Below, piece after piece: positions 1 to 9,216 of a stretch of 64,000 nucleotides of DNA. Source of the stretch: Streptomyces griseoviridis (GTDB lineage: Bacteria > Actinomycetota > Actinomycetes > Streptomycetales > Streptomycetaceae); contig NZ_CP029078.1 in NCBI RefSeq assembly GCF_005222485.1, forward strand, positions 4,429,501-4,493,500. The letters run 5' to 3'. Position 1 is the stretch's first letter; every line of letters starts with the position of its first letter. Both the position numbers and the translations under genes were made by a program. The notes beneath the pieces are model-generated. The model saw only the letters and a list, made by a program, of their open reading frames with translations. It did no database searches and was not told where the DNA came from.

Positions 1-219
<219 letters not shown>

Positions 220-1437
220 ATGATGCGCGGTCCTGGGGGCTGGTGGCACCGCAAGAGCACGCCCGCGAAGTTCGAGACGTACACCCGGTGGTCGTTCCAC
301 TTCCTCGCCGCGGTGGAGGTCCCGAGCATCGGCCTGCCGGCCTTCGGCGCGCTCGGAGCGGCCCTCGGTACCCTGCTGCTGGGGCTGACGGCGGTGCACG
401 CGACGGTGTCCATGGTCACGGTGTCACAGGGCCTCGACTGGACCCGGGGCAGGCGCCCGCAGCCCGTGCGGCTGCTGTGGACGCTGGCCGCCGTCACCGC
501 GGCCGCCGGGCTCACCGCGCTCCTCGTCGCCCGCTCGGAGCCGGACAGCGACCGCCTCGCGAGCGCCACCGGCATGGTCTTCGGGATCGTCGTGGTCGTC
601 GGCGCCGGGATCTCCGCCCTCGGCATGCGCGGAGGGCGCCGGATCGCCGCCCTGGTGGCCGGGTACGGCCTCACCTCCTGCGCGCTCGCCTTCGCCCTCG
701 GGGTGCCGTGGTTCGCGGCGCTGATCACCGGGGGCGGCGTGCTGGTCGGCGGCGGCTTCATCGCCTTCACCGCCTTCTTCTCCATCTGGCTGCTCGACGC
801 GGTCTACGCCCTCGACGAGGCCCGCGAGACCCGGGCCAGGCTCGCCGTCGCCGAGGAGCGGCTGCGGTTCGGGCGCGACCTGCACGACGTGATGGGCCGC
901 AACCTCGCCGTCGTCGCCCTCAAGAGCGAACTCGCCGTCCAGCTCGCCCGGCGCGGGCGGCCCGAGGCCGTGGAGCAGATGGTCGAGGTGCAGCGGATCG
1001 CGCGCGAGACGCAACGGGAGGTCAGGGACGTCGTTCGGGGCTACCGCGAGGCCGACCTCGGGGTCGAACTCGCCGGTGCGCGCGGGGTGTTGGCGGCGGC
1101 CGGGATCACCTGCGAGGTGCGGGGCGAGCCGTCAGGGCTGCCCGACCAGGTGCAGTCGGCGCTCGGCTGGGTGGTCAGGGAGGCCACCACGAACGTGCTG
1201 CGGCACGGCAACGCCGGACGGTGCGCGGTCCGTCTGGAGACCAGGGAGGGTCGAGTGGTGTTGACGGTGGAGAACGACGGCGCCGGTGACGTGCGCGGCA
1301 GCGGCGGCTCCGGGCTCGCCGGGCTGCGCGAGCGGCTGGCCGAGGTGGGCGGCACCCTGGAGGCGGGCCCCGCGGACGGCGACCTGTTCCGGCTGGTCGC
1401 CGAGGTCCCGCTGGCCGTACAGGAGGTACCGGCGTGA
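220..1437 (+). CDS. NarL-family (DesK-like) sensor histidine kinase
   Basis: Membrane sensor kinase that should phosphorylate the adjacent LuxR-type regulator. The N-terminal half (residues about 25-200) holds four to five hydrophobic segments. The dimerisation/phosphoacceptor motif is FGRDLHDVMGRNL, with His at about residue 222. A HATPase domain follows, with N-box REATTNVLRH and a C-terminal glycine-rich GSGLAGLRERL. The frame is open back to position 64, but residues before 220 are Ala/Thr/Gly repeats absent from this family, so the paired ATG at 220/223 is preferred. The stop overlaps the next start by 4 nt (GTGA), implying translational coupling. The signal sensed cannot be told from sequence; DesK-type kinases often respond to membrane or envelope state. 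Confidence 0.85.
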   Translation: MMRGPGGWWHRKSTPAKFETYTRWSFHFLAAVEVPSIGLPAFGALGAALGTLLLGLTAVHATVSMVTVSQGLDWTRGRRPQPVRLLWTLAAVTAAAGLTALLVARSEPDSDRLASATGMVFGIVVVVGAGISALGMRGGRRIAALVAGYGLTSCALAFALGVPWFAALITGGGVLVGGGFIAFTAFFSIWLLDAVYALDEARETRARLAVAEERLRFGRDLHDVMGRNLAVVALKSELAVQLARRGRPEAVEQMVEVQRIARETQREVRDVVRGYREADLGVELAGARGVLAAAGITCEVRGEPSGLPDQVQSALGWVVREATTNVLRHGNAGRCAVRLETREGRVVLTVENDGAGDVRGSGGSGLAGLRERLAEVGGTLEAGPADGDLFRLVAEVPLAVQEVPA

Positions 1438-2042
1438 GTGTGCGGGTGCTGCTCGCCGACGACGAGCATCTGATCCGGGGCGCGCTGGCCGCGCTGCTGG
1501 GCCTCGAGGACGACCTCGTCGTGGTCGCCGAGGCCGCGTCGGGGCCCGAGGCCCTGGCCATGGCGCGGGCCCACGAACCGGACGTCGCGGTCCTCGATCT
1601 CCAGATGCCCGGCGCGGACGGTGTGAAGGTCGCCACATCCCTGCGCGGCGAACTGCCCGGCTGCCGGGTCCTCATCGTCACCAGCCACGGCCGCCCGGGA
1701 CATCTGAAACGGGCCCTCGCCGCCGGTGTGCGGGGATTCGTCCCGAAGACGGTGAGCGCCCAGCGGCTCGCCGAGATCATCCGCACGGTGCACGCCGGAA
1801 ACCGGTACGTCGACCCGGAGTTGGCCGCCGACGCGATCGCCTCCGGCGACTCGCCGCTGACCGCGCGGGAGGCCGAGGTGCTGGAACTCGCCGCCGACGG
1901 CGCACCCGTGGCGGAGATCGCCGAGCGGGCCGCGCTGTCCCAGGGGACCGTGCGCAACTACCTGTCGTCCGCCGCCACCAAACTGGGCGCGGAGAACCGG
2001 CACACGGCGGTGCGGCTCGCGCGGGAGCGAGGTTGGGTATAG
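1434..2042 (+). CDS. NarL/FixJ-type response regulator
   Basis: DNA-binding response regulator of 202 residues. The receiver domain begins VRVLLADDEHLI (acidic pair D9/D10); the phosphoacceptor is Asp55 in VAVLDLQMPG. The C-terminal LuxR helix-turn-helix starts LTAREAEVLELAADG and contains the recognition-helix stretch SQGTVRNYLS. The GTG start overlaps the kinase stop in a GTGA arrangement, so the two proteins are coupled and almost certainly form one two-component system. The next feature is a tRNA gene 23 bp downstream. No target operator was identified. Confidence 0.92.
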   Translation: MSVRVLLADDEHLIRGALAALLGLEDDLVVVAEAASGPEALAMARAHEPDVAVLDLQMPGADGVKVATSLRGELPGCRVLIVTSHGRPGHLKRALAAGVRGFVPKTVSAQRLAEIIRTVHAGNRYVDPELAADAIASGDSPLTAREAEVLELAADGAPVAEIAERAALSQGTVRNYLSSAATKLGAENRHTAVRLARERGWV

Positions 2043-2065
2043 TTGCTCTCGCGCCACGGCGCAGT

Positions 2066-2138
2066 GCGGACGTAGCTCAGTTGGTAGAGCGCAACCTTGC
2101 CAAGGTTGAGGTCGCGAGTTCGAATCTCGTCGTCCGCT
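2066..2138 (+). tRNA. tRNA-Gly (GCC)
   Basis: A 73-nt cloverleaf. Acceptor strands gcggacg/cgtccgc pair perfectly, the D-arm has agctcagttggtagagc, the anticodon loop TTGCCAA carries GCC at 2099-2101, and the T-arm contains gttcgaatc. CCA is not encoded. Confidence 0.97.
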
Positions 2139-2146
2139 CCGTACAG

Positions 2147-2172
2147 AAGGCCCCCGGGAGACCGGGGGCCTT
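2147..2172 (+). terminator. Terminator hairpin after tRNA-Gly
   Basis: Inverted repeat aaggcccccgg / ccgggggcctt with a 4-nt loop, 8 nt past the tRNA discriminator base. There is no long T tract, as is usual for Streptomyces tRNA terminators. Confidence 0.8.
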
Positions 2173-2322
2173 CTGCGTTGCGGGAGCCTTCTGGGCGGCA
2201 TGAGCCTTCTCTGCCGCGGGGGCTCCGTCTGCGGACGCCTTCTCTGCCGCGAGGGTCGCCGTTGCGGACGCCCTCTCTGCCGCGGCGGGGCCGGCGCCGG
2301 TCGGCGTCGGCCCCGGGTGTCG

Positions 2323-3222
2323 CTACGACCAGCTCAGGCCGGTCAGGAGTTCGTACGCCTCCAGGTACTTGGCGCGCGTCGCGTCGACGACCTGCTGCGG
2401 CAGCGCGGGCGGCGGGCGCTCGCCGGTGCGGTCCCAGCCGGAGGCGGGCGAGGTCAGCCAGTCCCGCACGAACTGCTTGTCGTACGACGGCTGCGCGCGC
2501 CCCGGCTGCCACCGGTCGGCCGGCCAGAACCGGGACGAGTCCGGGGTGAGGACCTCGTCGGCGACGACCAGCGTGTCGCCGTCGAAGCCGAACTCGAACT
2601 TGGTGTCCGCGAGGATGATCCCGCGCTCCCTCGCGATGTCGCGGGCCCGCGCGTAGACGGCCAGGGTCGTCTGCCGCAGCTCGGCCGCGGTGTCGGCGCC
2701 GACCTGGCGGGCGACCTCCTCGTACGACACGTTCTCGTCGTGCTCGCCGACGGCGGCCTTGGTCGCCGGGGTGAAGATCGGGGCGGGCAGCTCCGAGCCG
2801 TCGACCAGGCCCTCGGGCAGGGCGAGACCGCAGACGGTGCGGGAGGCGTCGTACTCGACGAGGCCCGAGCCGGTGAGGTAGCCGCGGGCCACGCACTCGA
2901 CCGGGACCATCTCCAGGGACTTGCACACCAGGGTCCTACCGGCCCAGTCGGCGGGGGCGCCCGGCGGCAGCTCGGTGCTCAGGACGTGGTTCGGGACCAG
3001 GTCGGCGAGCTGGTCGAACCACCACAGCGACAGCCGCGTCAGCACCCGGCCCTTGTCGGGGATCTCGGTGGGCAGCACCCAGTCGTAGGCGGACATGCGG
3101 TCACTGGCGACCATCACGAGGTCACCGGCGTCGTTGCGGTACAGCTCGCGCACCTTGCCGGTGTGCAGGTGCACCAGGCCCGGAACCTGGAGCGGCTCGG
3201 GCTTTTCGACGAATCCGGACAC
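2323..3222 (-). CDS. purC: Phosphoribosylaminoimidazole-succinocarboxamide synthase
   Basis: SAICAR synthetase: ATP-dependent coupling of aspartate to CAIR in de novo purine synthesis, cytoplasmic. Of 299 residues, near the family norm for the longer SAICAR synthases. The N-terminal GKVRELY (ATP-binding) and SDRMSAYDWVLP motifs are present, followed by ARGYLTGSG and the C-terminal DTKFEFG region. The GTG at 3222 is preferred over an in-frame ATG 24 nt upstream because an excellent caggaggcaac ribosome-binding site lies directly before it. purD follows about 4.6 kb further along, so the purine genes are grouped but not in one operon. Confidence 0.95.
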   Translation of the reverse strand: MSGFVEKPEPLQVPGLVHLHTGKVRELYRNDAGDLVMVASDRMSAYDWVLPTEIPDKGRVLTRLSLWWFDQLADLVPNHVLSTELPPGAPADWAGRTLVCKSLEMVPVECVARGYLTGSGLVEYDASRTVCGLALPEGLVDGSELPAPIFTPATKAAVGEHDENVSYEEVARQVGADTAAELRQTTLAVYARARDIARERGIILADTKFEFGFDGDTLVVADEVLTPDSSRFWPADRWQPGRAQPSYDKQFVRDWLTSPASGWDRTGERPPPALPQQVVDATRAKYLEAYELLTGLSWS

Positions 3223-3357
3223 GTTGCCTCCTGTGGTTCTGTCCAACTGGCTCGATTCTCCCGTACCCGGGGTGGGCGAGGGGCGTGGGGTGGGCCGCGG
3301 CGGGCCGGTGGCCGGCCCTGGGAGCCGTCGCGAGGCGGCGGTGGCGGGCCCCGGCGG

Positions 3358-4998
3358 TCAGTCGCGTTTGCAGATACGGTCCAGCAGGTTGGCGGTGGCG
3401 CGCTGCACACGGGCGTCCACATGGCCGGGGCGGTCGAGGAACGGCGTCCAGGCGAAGGTGCCCGACGCGAAGACGAGCGCGCCGGACGGGGCCCGGTACA
3501 GGGACGTCTCCTGGTGGCGCAGGACGCCGTCCGTGTCGGTGTACGGGGAGTGCGCGAGCAGCATGCGGTCGTCGTGCTCGGGCAGCGCGGTGCGCGGGAA
3601 GTAGCGGTCGGCCTCGCCCGCGACCAGTCCCTCGATCGGGTCGCCCTCGTGCGCGCCGGTCGCCTCCCACAGCCAGTGGTCGGCGTTGCGGACGATCAGC
3701 GGGCTCGGCTCGGGCACCCGGCCCGCGTACTGGATGCCCATCACCTGCTGCTCGGGGCGGTCGATCTCGCGCCACAGCACGGGCCTGCCGGGGCCCCGGC
3801 GTTTGCGGCAGGTCAGCAGCCGCTCCGGGGCGCCGGACGGCGAAGGACCCAACTCCACCTGCCAGTAGAGGGTGTTGGCGGAGAGGAAGACCAGGGAGGT
3901 GCCGTGGTCGCGGGCCTGCTCCACGGTGCGACGCATGGCGGCCGACCAGTACTCGTCGTGGCCGGGGAAGACCAGTCCCCGGTAGCGGGTGGGGTCGACA
4001 TGGCCCGCGTGCAGATCGCGGGCGTCGGCGTAGGCGAGGTCGTAGCCGTACCGCTCGGCCCAGCGGATGAAGTCGTAGGCGTGGCCGACGTGCAGCGGCA
4101 GCCCCGCGCCCGCGTAGGGGCGGTCGAAGGAGACGGTCGTCGCCGCGTCCGCCTCGCCGAGCAGCCGGCCCCGCTCGTCCCAGGCGTGGTAGAAGCTGGC
4201 GCCGGTACGGCCGTCCTCCGGGTACAGGTTGTACGCCTGCCAGGTCACGTCAGGCAGCACCAGCAGCAGATCGGCCGGGTGCTGGTCGCGGACCGTGAAC
4301 GGGATGTGGGAGCGGTAGCCGTCGACGGTGGTGAGGACGGCGACATAGGCGCCGATGCTCCAGTACGACGGGATCTGCAACCGCCAGGACAGCCACCAGT
4401 GGTGGCAGGAGACGGTGCGGTCCGCGGTGAGCGGCGCGGGCTGGACGATGCCGGAGAGCCGCGGGCTGGTGGTGATCTTCGCGGCGCCGTCGCCGCCGTA
4501 GTGGCCGATGCGGTAGATGTCGACGGCGAACTCCTGGGGCGGGTCGACCGTGATGTGGAAGTCGACGGCCTCGCCCGGGGTGATCACGCTGGTGGAGATG
4601 AAGCCCTTGATCTGCCGGCCCACGTCGTCGGCGGCCCGGGGCCCCGGGAAGCGGGCCTTCTCGCCGGCCCGCGGGCCGGGGGCGCGGGAGGGAGCGCCGG
4701 GGCGCGGGCCGGTGGTGCGGAGGTGGTGCTCGCCGGGGCGGTGGCCTGGGGCGCGGGAGTTCCCGTCGCCGGGGGCCGTGGACCGCTGGTCGGCGGCGTC
4801 CACGTACCAGGCGACGACGCGGCCGGTGTCGCCGAAGTAGGTCTCGCCGCCGCGGAGCCAGGGGACCGGGCCCTGGCCGAAGGGGTCGTTGACGGCGTGT
4901 GCGAGCGCCCCGGACTCCCAGCGGCGCACGTGCGCCGACGACTCCGCCGATTTCGACGACTCCGACGACTCCGACGACTCCGACGACTCCGACGACAT
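3358..4998 (-). CDS. N,N-dimethylformamidase beta-subunit-like protein
   Basis: 546 residues resembling the large subunit of dimethylformamidase (family seen in proteins annotated DMFase-beta-like), which hydrolyses amides; the real substrate is unknown. The conserved core runs from about residue 130 to the end, including IYRIGHYGGDGA, WSIGAYVAVL, LLLVLPDVTWQAYN and PGHDEYWS. No alpha subunit lies nearby. The first 20 residues are an almost pure Ser/Glu repeat encoded by tandem tccgacgac units at 4929-4996, probably disordered. The ATG at 4998 has a gggagggga ribosome-binding site. No signal peptide is visible. The gene stands alone between purC and a membrane protein on the same strand. Confidence 0.75.
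   Translation of the reverse strand: MSSESSESSESSESSKSAESSAHVRRWESGALAHAVNDPFGQGPVPWLRGGETYFGDTGRVVAWYVDAADQRSTAPGDGNSRAPGHRPGEHHLRTTGPRPGAPSRAPGPRAGEKARFPGPRAADDVGRQIKGFISTSVITPGEAVDFHITVDPPQEFAVDIYRIGHYGGDGAAKITTSPRLSGIVQPAPLTADRTVSCHHWWLSWRLQIPSYWSIGAYVAVLTTVDGYRSHIPFTVRDQHPADLLLVLPDVTWQAYNLYPEDGRTGASFYHAWDERGRLLGEADAATTVSFDRPYAGAGLPLHVGHAYDFIRWAERYGYDLAYADARDLHAGHVDPTRYRGLVFPGHDEYWSAAMRRTVEQARDHGTSLVFLSANTLYWQVELGPSPSGAPERLLTCRKRRGPGRPVLWREIDRPEQQVMGIQYAGRVPEPSPLIVRNADHWLWEATGAHEGDPIEGLVAGEADRYFPRTALPEHDDRMLLAHSPYTDTDGVLRHQETSLYRAPSGALVFASGTFAWTPFLDRPGHVDARVQRATANLLDRICKRD
4927..4996. repeat. Short tandem repeat encoding the Ser/Glu N-terminus
   Basis: Repeated tccgacgac/ttcgacgac 9-bp units at the 5' end of the DMFase-like gene. 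On the minus strand they encode alternating Ser-Ser-Glu codons. Confidence 0.85.
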
Positions 4999-5160
4999 GG
5001 TGGATCCCCTCCCTCATGCCCCCGTTGTCCCGTGCCTGGTACGTGTGGCCTGTCGTGTGGCCGGTCCCAGCACATCACATACCGCACGCGGCCGGTCACA
5101 GCTCGTCGCTAATCGGCGGAAAGTGGAAGCGGCTGTTCCCGTCTGGTTCCGGGGTGGGCG

Positions 5161-7428
5161 TCAGACCAGTCGGACCGGCTTCTCCGCGCGTATGCCGGAG
5201 GCGGCCAGCCAGGCCCGCAGCGGTGCCGGGTCGCCGTCCTCCACGAGGCTGAGGACGCGGGGGGCCAGGTCCTTCGTCCGCTCGCCGCCGAACAGCAGGG
5301 AAGGCCCGTCGAGCCAGTCGAGCCCCGGGGCGGCGCCGGCCGTGTCCATGGCGGCGCAGCACACCATCGCGGTGACGTGGTCGGCGAGCAGCTCTCTGGC
5401 CGTGCGGGGCGGCTGGAGCGGGAAGAGGGGGAGGCCGCCGTCGTCCCACAGGGCGGCGTCGGGGGTGGCCTCGGGCCGACCGGTGGCGGAACCCGCGCCG
5501 CCACCGGCGGTGGCCTCCTCACGGGCCAACTCGGTGGTGAGCCGAGCGGCGAGCACGGCCCCGCGCTCGTTGCGGGGAACGGCCTCCTCTTCGGGGAAGA
5601 GGTTGCTCTCGGCGGGGTCGTGGGGGGTGTGGGGGTCGTGGGGGGTGGGTTCGTGAGGGGAGTGGGGGGGCTGGGGGTGTTCGTGGGGGGTGGGGGCTGT
5701 CTCGCCGTGGGCTGTCTCGCTGTGGGGTGTCCCGCCGTGGGGTGTCCCGCCGTGGGCGGTGTCCGTGGGGCGGTTCGCCGTGGGGGCGCTGTCCGTGCGG
5801 GCGGTGCCCGTAGGAACGTTCTCCGTGGGGCCGTTCGCCGTGCGGGCCGTGTCCGTGGGGCCGTTCGTCGCGGGGGCGCTGTCCGTACGGGTGCTCTCCG
5901 TCCGGGTGGTCTCCGTGCCGGTGCTCTCCGTGCCAGTGGTCTCGCCGGGGGGCGGGCCGCCCGAGGCCGTTCCGTCGGCGGGGTCCGTGTTCTCCGGTAT
6001 GGGGGTGCGGGGCGTCGGCTGGGGCAACGTCAGGTGTTCCAGGACGCGGGACAGGGTCGGGCCCTGGGCGGGGCGGGAGGCGATGGGGGCGGGGGCGGCG
6101 GCGTCGTCGTGCCCGGCGAAGGTGTCGTGCGGCGTCGGGGCACCGTGCGGGGTCGGGCGGTCATGTGAGGTCAGGGCGTCGTGCGAGGTCGGAGTCTCCG
6201 GCGGGGCGAAGGTGTCGTGCGTGGCCAGGGTGTCCAGGACGCGGTGCAGGCGGGCCGCGTCGGTGCGCCACTTGCGGTCGACGACCTCCTCCGGGTACTC
6301 CTCCCAGTCCACCGGGGCCCAGTCGGGGCCGGACTCGGCGGGGCCGCCGTGGAAGAGGCGGGCGGCGAGCAGGGACGTGGCCTCGTCGATGACGCCGGGT
6401 TCGTCGAGCAGATCGCAGGCCGGGCGTTCGCCGAGGCGGGAGGCGAAACCCTCCGCCAGCCGGTCGCGCCGGGACAGCTCGGTGAGGGCGGCGACGACAC
6501 CCGCGTCGAGCCGGGACGGCCAGCGCCCCATCCGCCAGGCAGGCAGCGCGACCCGGGTGAGCAGCCGGTCCCAGCCCGCGTACGCGAGCCCGACCTGTTC
6601 CTGCGCGACGATCCGCAGCCCGTAGTCCACGGCCTGGGCGCGCTCGGCCGCCGCCGCGGCAACCCCGCGCTCCATCTGCGCCGCGTGCTCGCGGCAGGCC
6701 CGCAGCAGCAGCCGGGCGCTCCAGCCCACACCGGCCCTGACCGGCCGTGTCAGGGTGCGGCGACCGGGCGTCGCGGCGACCGCGACGGCGGCGTCGAGGC
6801 CCCGCACGAAGCGGCGGGCTGCGGCTATGTCCGGGTGCGCGGACGGTCCCGTACCGGCGACCACCGGGGCGAGCACCGCGCGCAGTTCACCGACCCGCAT
6901 CCACCACAGGAAGGGCGAGCCGATGACGAGGACCGGCGCGGCGGCGGTGCGTCGGTGCGCGGCGCGCGCGCCCGCTATCTCGTCCCGCTCCTCGGTCGGG
7001 GGCGTGCCGTGCGACGGGTGGGTGCGGTCCTCGAGCCAGCTGTCGCAGTCGGGGGTGAGGGCTATCGCGGACGGTGCCGGGACGTCGAGCCGGTCGGCGA
7101 GGTCACGCACCATCCGGTAGAGGTCGGGCGCGCTCTCCTCGGGGATCGCGACGGTGGGGCTCACGGCGGGGCGGGCCCTGGCGACCACCAGGCCGACGGC
7201 GCCCGCGGCGAGCAGCACGAGGACGGCGAGCGGGGTCATGACCCAGCGTGCCGTGTGCCAGAACGGCCCCACCAGATGCTCCGTCCAACCGCCGGCCAGC
7301 AGCACCACGGCGACCGCCGCGGGCAGCAGGGCCACCGCAAGCGCGCGGCTGCGGACCCGCAGCACCGCGAGAGCCCTGGCACGCGCGCCGCGTGCGCCCG
7401 CTTCCTCACCGATCCCGTTACCGGTCAC
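5161..7428 (-). CDS. Membrane protein with degenerate M48-peptidase-like domain
   Basis: 755-residue protein not firmly assigned to a family. Residues 25-85 hold two transmembrane segments. Residues 95-200 have the layout of M48 (HtpX/Ste24-like) peptidases: a PVLVIGSPFLWW stretch followed by ELRAVLAPVVAG at 181-192. M48 enzymes have ELxAVLAHELGH at this place, so His, Glu and the second His appear to be replaced by Pro188, Val189 and Gly192, and no zinc site remains. Residues about 400-620 are low-complexity Thr/Pro/His/Asp/Ser repeats such as TPHDPHTPHD and TESTGTETTR. The C-terminal 120 residues form a separate compact domain ending in KPVRLV. Orthologues in this genomic position are my expectation, not something I could check. 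Confidence 0.6.
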   Translation of the reverse strand: MTGNGIGEEAGARGARARALAVLRVRSRALAVALLPAAVAVVLLAGGWTEHLVGPFWHTARWVMTPLAVLVLLAAGAVGLVVARARPAVSPTVAIPEESAPDLYRMVRDLADRLDVPAPSAIALTPDCDSWLEDRTHPSHGTPPTEERDEIAGARAAHRRTAAAPVLVIGSPFLWWMRVGELRAVLAPVVAGTGPSAHPDIAAARRFVRGLDAAVAVAATPGRRTLTRPVRAGVGWSARLLLRACREHAAQMERGVAAAAAERAQAVDYGLRIVAQEQVGLAYAGWDRLLTRVALPAWRMGRWPSRLDAGVVAALTELSRRDRLAEGFASRLGERPACDLLDEPGVIDEATSLLAARLFHGGPAESGPDWAPVDWEEYPEEVVDRKWRTDAARLHRVLDTLATHDTFAPPETPTSHDALTSHDRPTPHGAPTPHDTFAGHDDAAAPAPIASRPAQGPTLSRVLEHLTLPQPTPRTPIPENTDPADGTASGGPPPGETTGTESTGTETTRTESTRTDSAPATNGPTDTARTANGPTENVPTGTARTDSAPTANRPTDTAHGGTPHGGTPHSETAHGETAPTPHEHPQPPHSPHEPTPHDPHTPHDPAESNLFPEEEAVPRNERGAVLAARLTTELAREEATAGGGAGSATGRPEATPDAALWDDGGLPLFPLQPPRTARELLADHVTAMVCCAAMDTAGAAPGLDWLDGPSLLFGGERTKDLAPRVLSLVEDGDPAPLRAWLAASGIRAEKPVRLV
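5590..6180. repeat. Low-complexity coding repeats
   Basis: Degenerate 6-15 bp repeats (gtgggg/cgtggg/ctccgtg units) inside the membrane protein gene, encoding the Thr/His/Pro-rich linker. They create spurious long open frames on the other strand. Confidence 0.8.
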
Positions 7429-7813
7429 GACCCGACCTCACCCCCTCCCTGGAACCCTGGCCGCCCCGACAGCCCTGGCCGACCTGACGGTCCTGGCTGC
7501 CGTGCCGGTCCTGGCTGTCGTGGCCTTCGTTGCTGTCGTGGCCTTTGTTGCCGTCGTCGCGTTGCTCACTCCCCCACTGTGGCAGCCGCCACTGACATCG
7601 CAATGCCGGTGGGCCAAGTGCCGGAACGCTTGCGCCGCACCCTAGTTGGGGCCCCGGCCGGAGTCAGCCGGATGGGCCATCGGTCACTCGATGGAATGGC
7701 TTTGGGGAGAGGTGGATGACAGAGGGCAAGGATCAGGCCCCGAATCCAGAGACGGATTCGGGGCCTGCGAGGTTGGTGCGGACCGGGGCTCGGTGCCCGG
7801 GTTCTCCTGATCC
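7429..7813. other. Intergenic region with degenerate repeats
   Basis: About 385 bp between the membrane protein and purD. Positions 7470-7565 carry degenerate copies of a cctggctgtcgtggcc-like unit. Read on the minus strand these form a 61-codon frame (7418-7603) rich in Gly/His/Asp/Ser that overlaps the next gene start; I see no convincing ribosome-binding site, so it is not called. The purD terminator lies at the right end. Confidence 0.5.
7735..7766 (-). terminator. Terminator hairpin after purD
   Basis: Perfect 13-bp stem aggccccgaatcc / ggattcggggcct with a 6-nt loop, 48 nt beyond the purD stop on the minus strand. Confidence 0.85.
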
Positions 7814-9067
7814 TCAGGCTTCGGACGCCGCTTTCGCCGCGATGTCCGTGCGGTGCTGGGAGCCGTCGAGCCGGACCCGGGCGAGGGCCCGGTAGGCGCG
7901 GTCCCTGGCCTCGGTGAGGTCGGCGCCCGCCGCCGTGACCGACAGCACCCGGCCGCCGGCGCTGACGACGGCGTCACCGTCGTGCCGGGTGCCGGCGTGC
8001 AGCACGTACGCGTGCGGGGCGTCCTCGGCGGCCACCGCGTCGAGGCCGGTGATCGGGTCGCCGGTGCGCGGGGTGCCGGGGTAGTTGTGCGAGGCGATGA
8101 CGACGGTGACGGCGGCGTCGTCGCTCCAGCGCAGCGGCGGGAGGTCGGCGAGGGTGCCGTTGGCGGCGGCGAGCAGGACACCGGCCAGCGGCGTCTTCAG
8201 GCGGGCCAGCACGACCTGGGTCTCCGGGTCGCCGAACCGGGCGTTGAACTCGATGACCCGCACGCCCCTGCCGGTGATGGCGAGCCCGGCGTAGAGCAGC
8301 CCCGAGAACGGGGTGCCGCGGCGCCGCATCTCGTCGACCGTCGGCTGGAGAACCGTTTCGAGGACCTCGTCGACGAGCTTGGCGTCGGCCCACGGGAGCG
8401 GCGAGTAGGCGCCCATGCCGCCGGTGTTGGGGCCCTCGTCGCCGTCCAGCGCGCGCTTGAAGTCCTGGGCGGGCTGGAGCGGGAGGACCGTCACGCCGTC
8501 GGTGATGGCGAAGAGGGAGACCTCGGGGCCGTCGAGGAACTCCTCGATGACGACCCGCTCGCAGGCGTTGGCGTGCGCGCGGGCGGCGTCGAGATCGCCG
8601 GTGACGACGACGCCCTTGCCGGCCGCGAGCCCGTCGTCCTTGACGACGTAGGGCGCCCCGAAGGCGTCGAGCGCCTCCTCGACCTCGGCGGGTGTCGTGC
8701 AGACGTACGAGCGGGCGGTGGGGACGCCCGCGCCCGCCATGACGTCCTTGGCGAAGGCCTTGGACCCCTCGATTTGCGCGGCCTCCCCGGAGGGTCCGAA
8801 CACCGGGATGCCCGCCGCGCGCACGGCGTCGGCGACCCCGGCGACCAGCGGCGCCTCCGGGCCGACGACGACGAGGTCGGCGTCCAGCTCAGTGGCGAGC
8901 GCGGCGACGGCGGCGCCGTCGAGGGCGTCGACCTGGCGCAGCTCGGCGACCTCGGCGATTCCGGCGTTGCCGGGCGCGCAGTGCAGCGCGGTGACCGCGG
9001 GGTCGAGGGACAGGGAACGGCACAGGGCGTGTTCGCGGGCGCCGCCACCGATGACAAGGACCTTCAC
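7814..9067 (-). CDS. purD: Phosphoribosylamine-glycine ligase (GAR synthetase)
   Basis: Second step of de novo purine synthesis: joins phosphoribosylamine and glycine using ATP. At 417 residues it matches the family length. The N-domain opens [15 protein letters not shown]; the ATP-grasp region includes [14 protein letters not shown] and [27 protein letters not shown] and [12 protein letters not shown] are the characteristic GARS motifs, complete and in order. It is monofunctional (no AIRS or GART domain). ATG start with dnaX 149 bp upstream on the same strand. Confidence 0.97.
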   Translation of the reverse strand: MKVLVIGGGAREHALCRSLSLDPAVTALHCAPGNAGIAEVAELRQVDALDGAAVAALATELDADLVVVGPEAPLVAGVADAVRAAGIPVFGPSGEAAQIEGSKAFAKDVMAGAGVPTARSYVCTTPAEVEEALDAFGAPYVVKDDGLAAGKGVVVTGDLDAARAHANACERVVIEEFLDGPEVSLFAITDGVTVLPLQPAQDFKRALDGDEGPNTGGMGAYSPLPWADAKLVDEVLETVLQPTVDEMRRRGTPFSGLLYAGLAITGRGVRVIEFNARFGDPETQVVLARLKTPLAGVLLAAANGTLADLPPLRWSDDAAVTVVIASHNYPGTPRTGDPITGLDAVAAEDAPHAYVLHAGTRHDGDAVVSAGGRVLSVTAAGADLTEARDRAYRALARVRLDGSQHRTDIAAKAASEA

Positions 9068-9191
9068 GGGGTCAGCCTAACGGCCTGGGGGTGCCGTCCT
9101 TCGTGCGGGCGTCCGAGAACCAGGGCGAGCCCGCCCTGTGTGTTCGTACGACGGAGTCGGGGTTCGGCGCGGGAGCCGAGGTGCGGGTCAG

Positions 9192-9216
9192 TGTCGGCGT
9201 CGGCGTCGGCGTCGGC
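9192..9216. repeat. Short 6-bp tandem repeat
   Basis: Four copies of gtcggc directly after the dnaX stop codon. No regulatory role is evident. Confidence 0.7.

Noticed and set aside
2200..5112. 970-codon plus-strand open frame over purC and the DMFase-like gene
   Set aside because: Shadow of the minus-strand genes: low-complexity, no ribosome-binding site and no recognisable domain, while the opposite strand encodes complete families.
7418..7603. 61-codon minus-strand ORF with HDSNEGHDSQDRHGSQDR-like repeats
   Set aside because: Built from degenerate DNA repeats, overlaps the start of the next gene, and lacks a ribosome-binding site.
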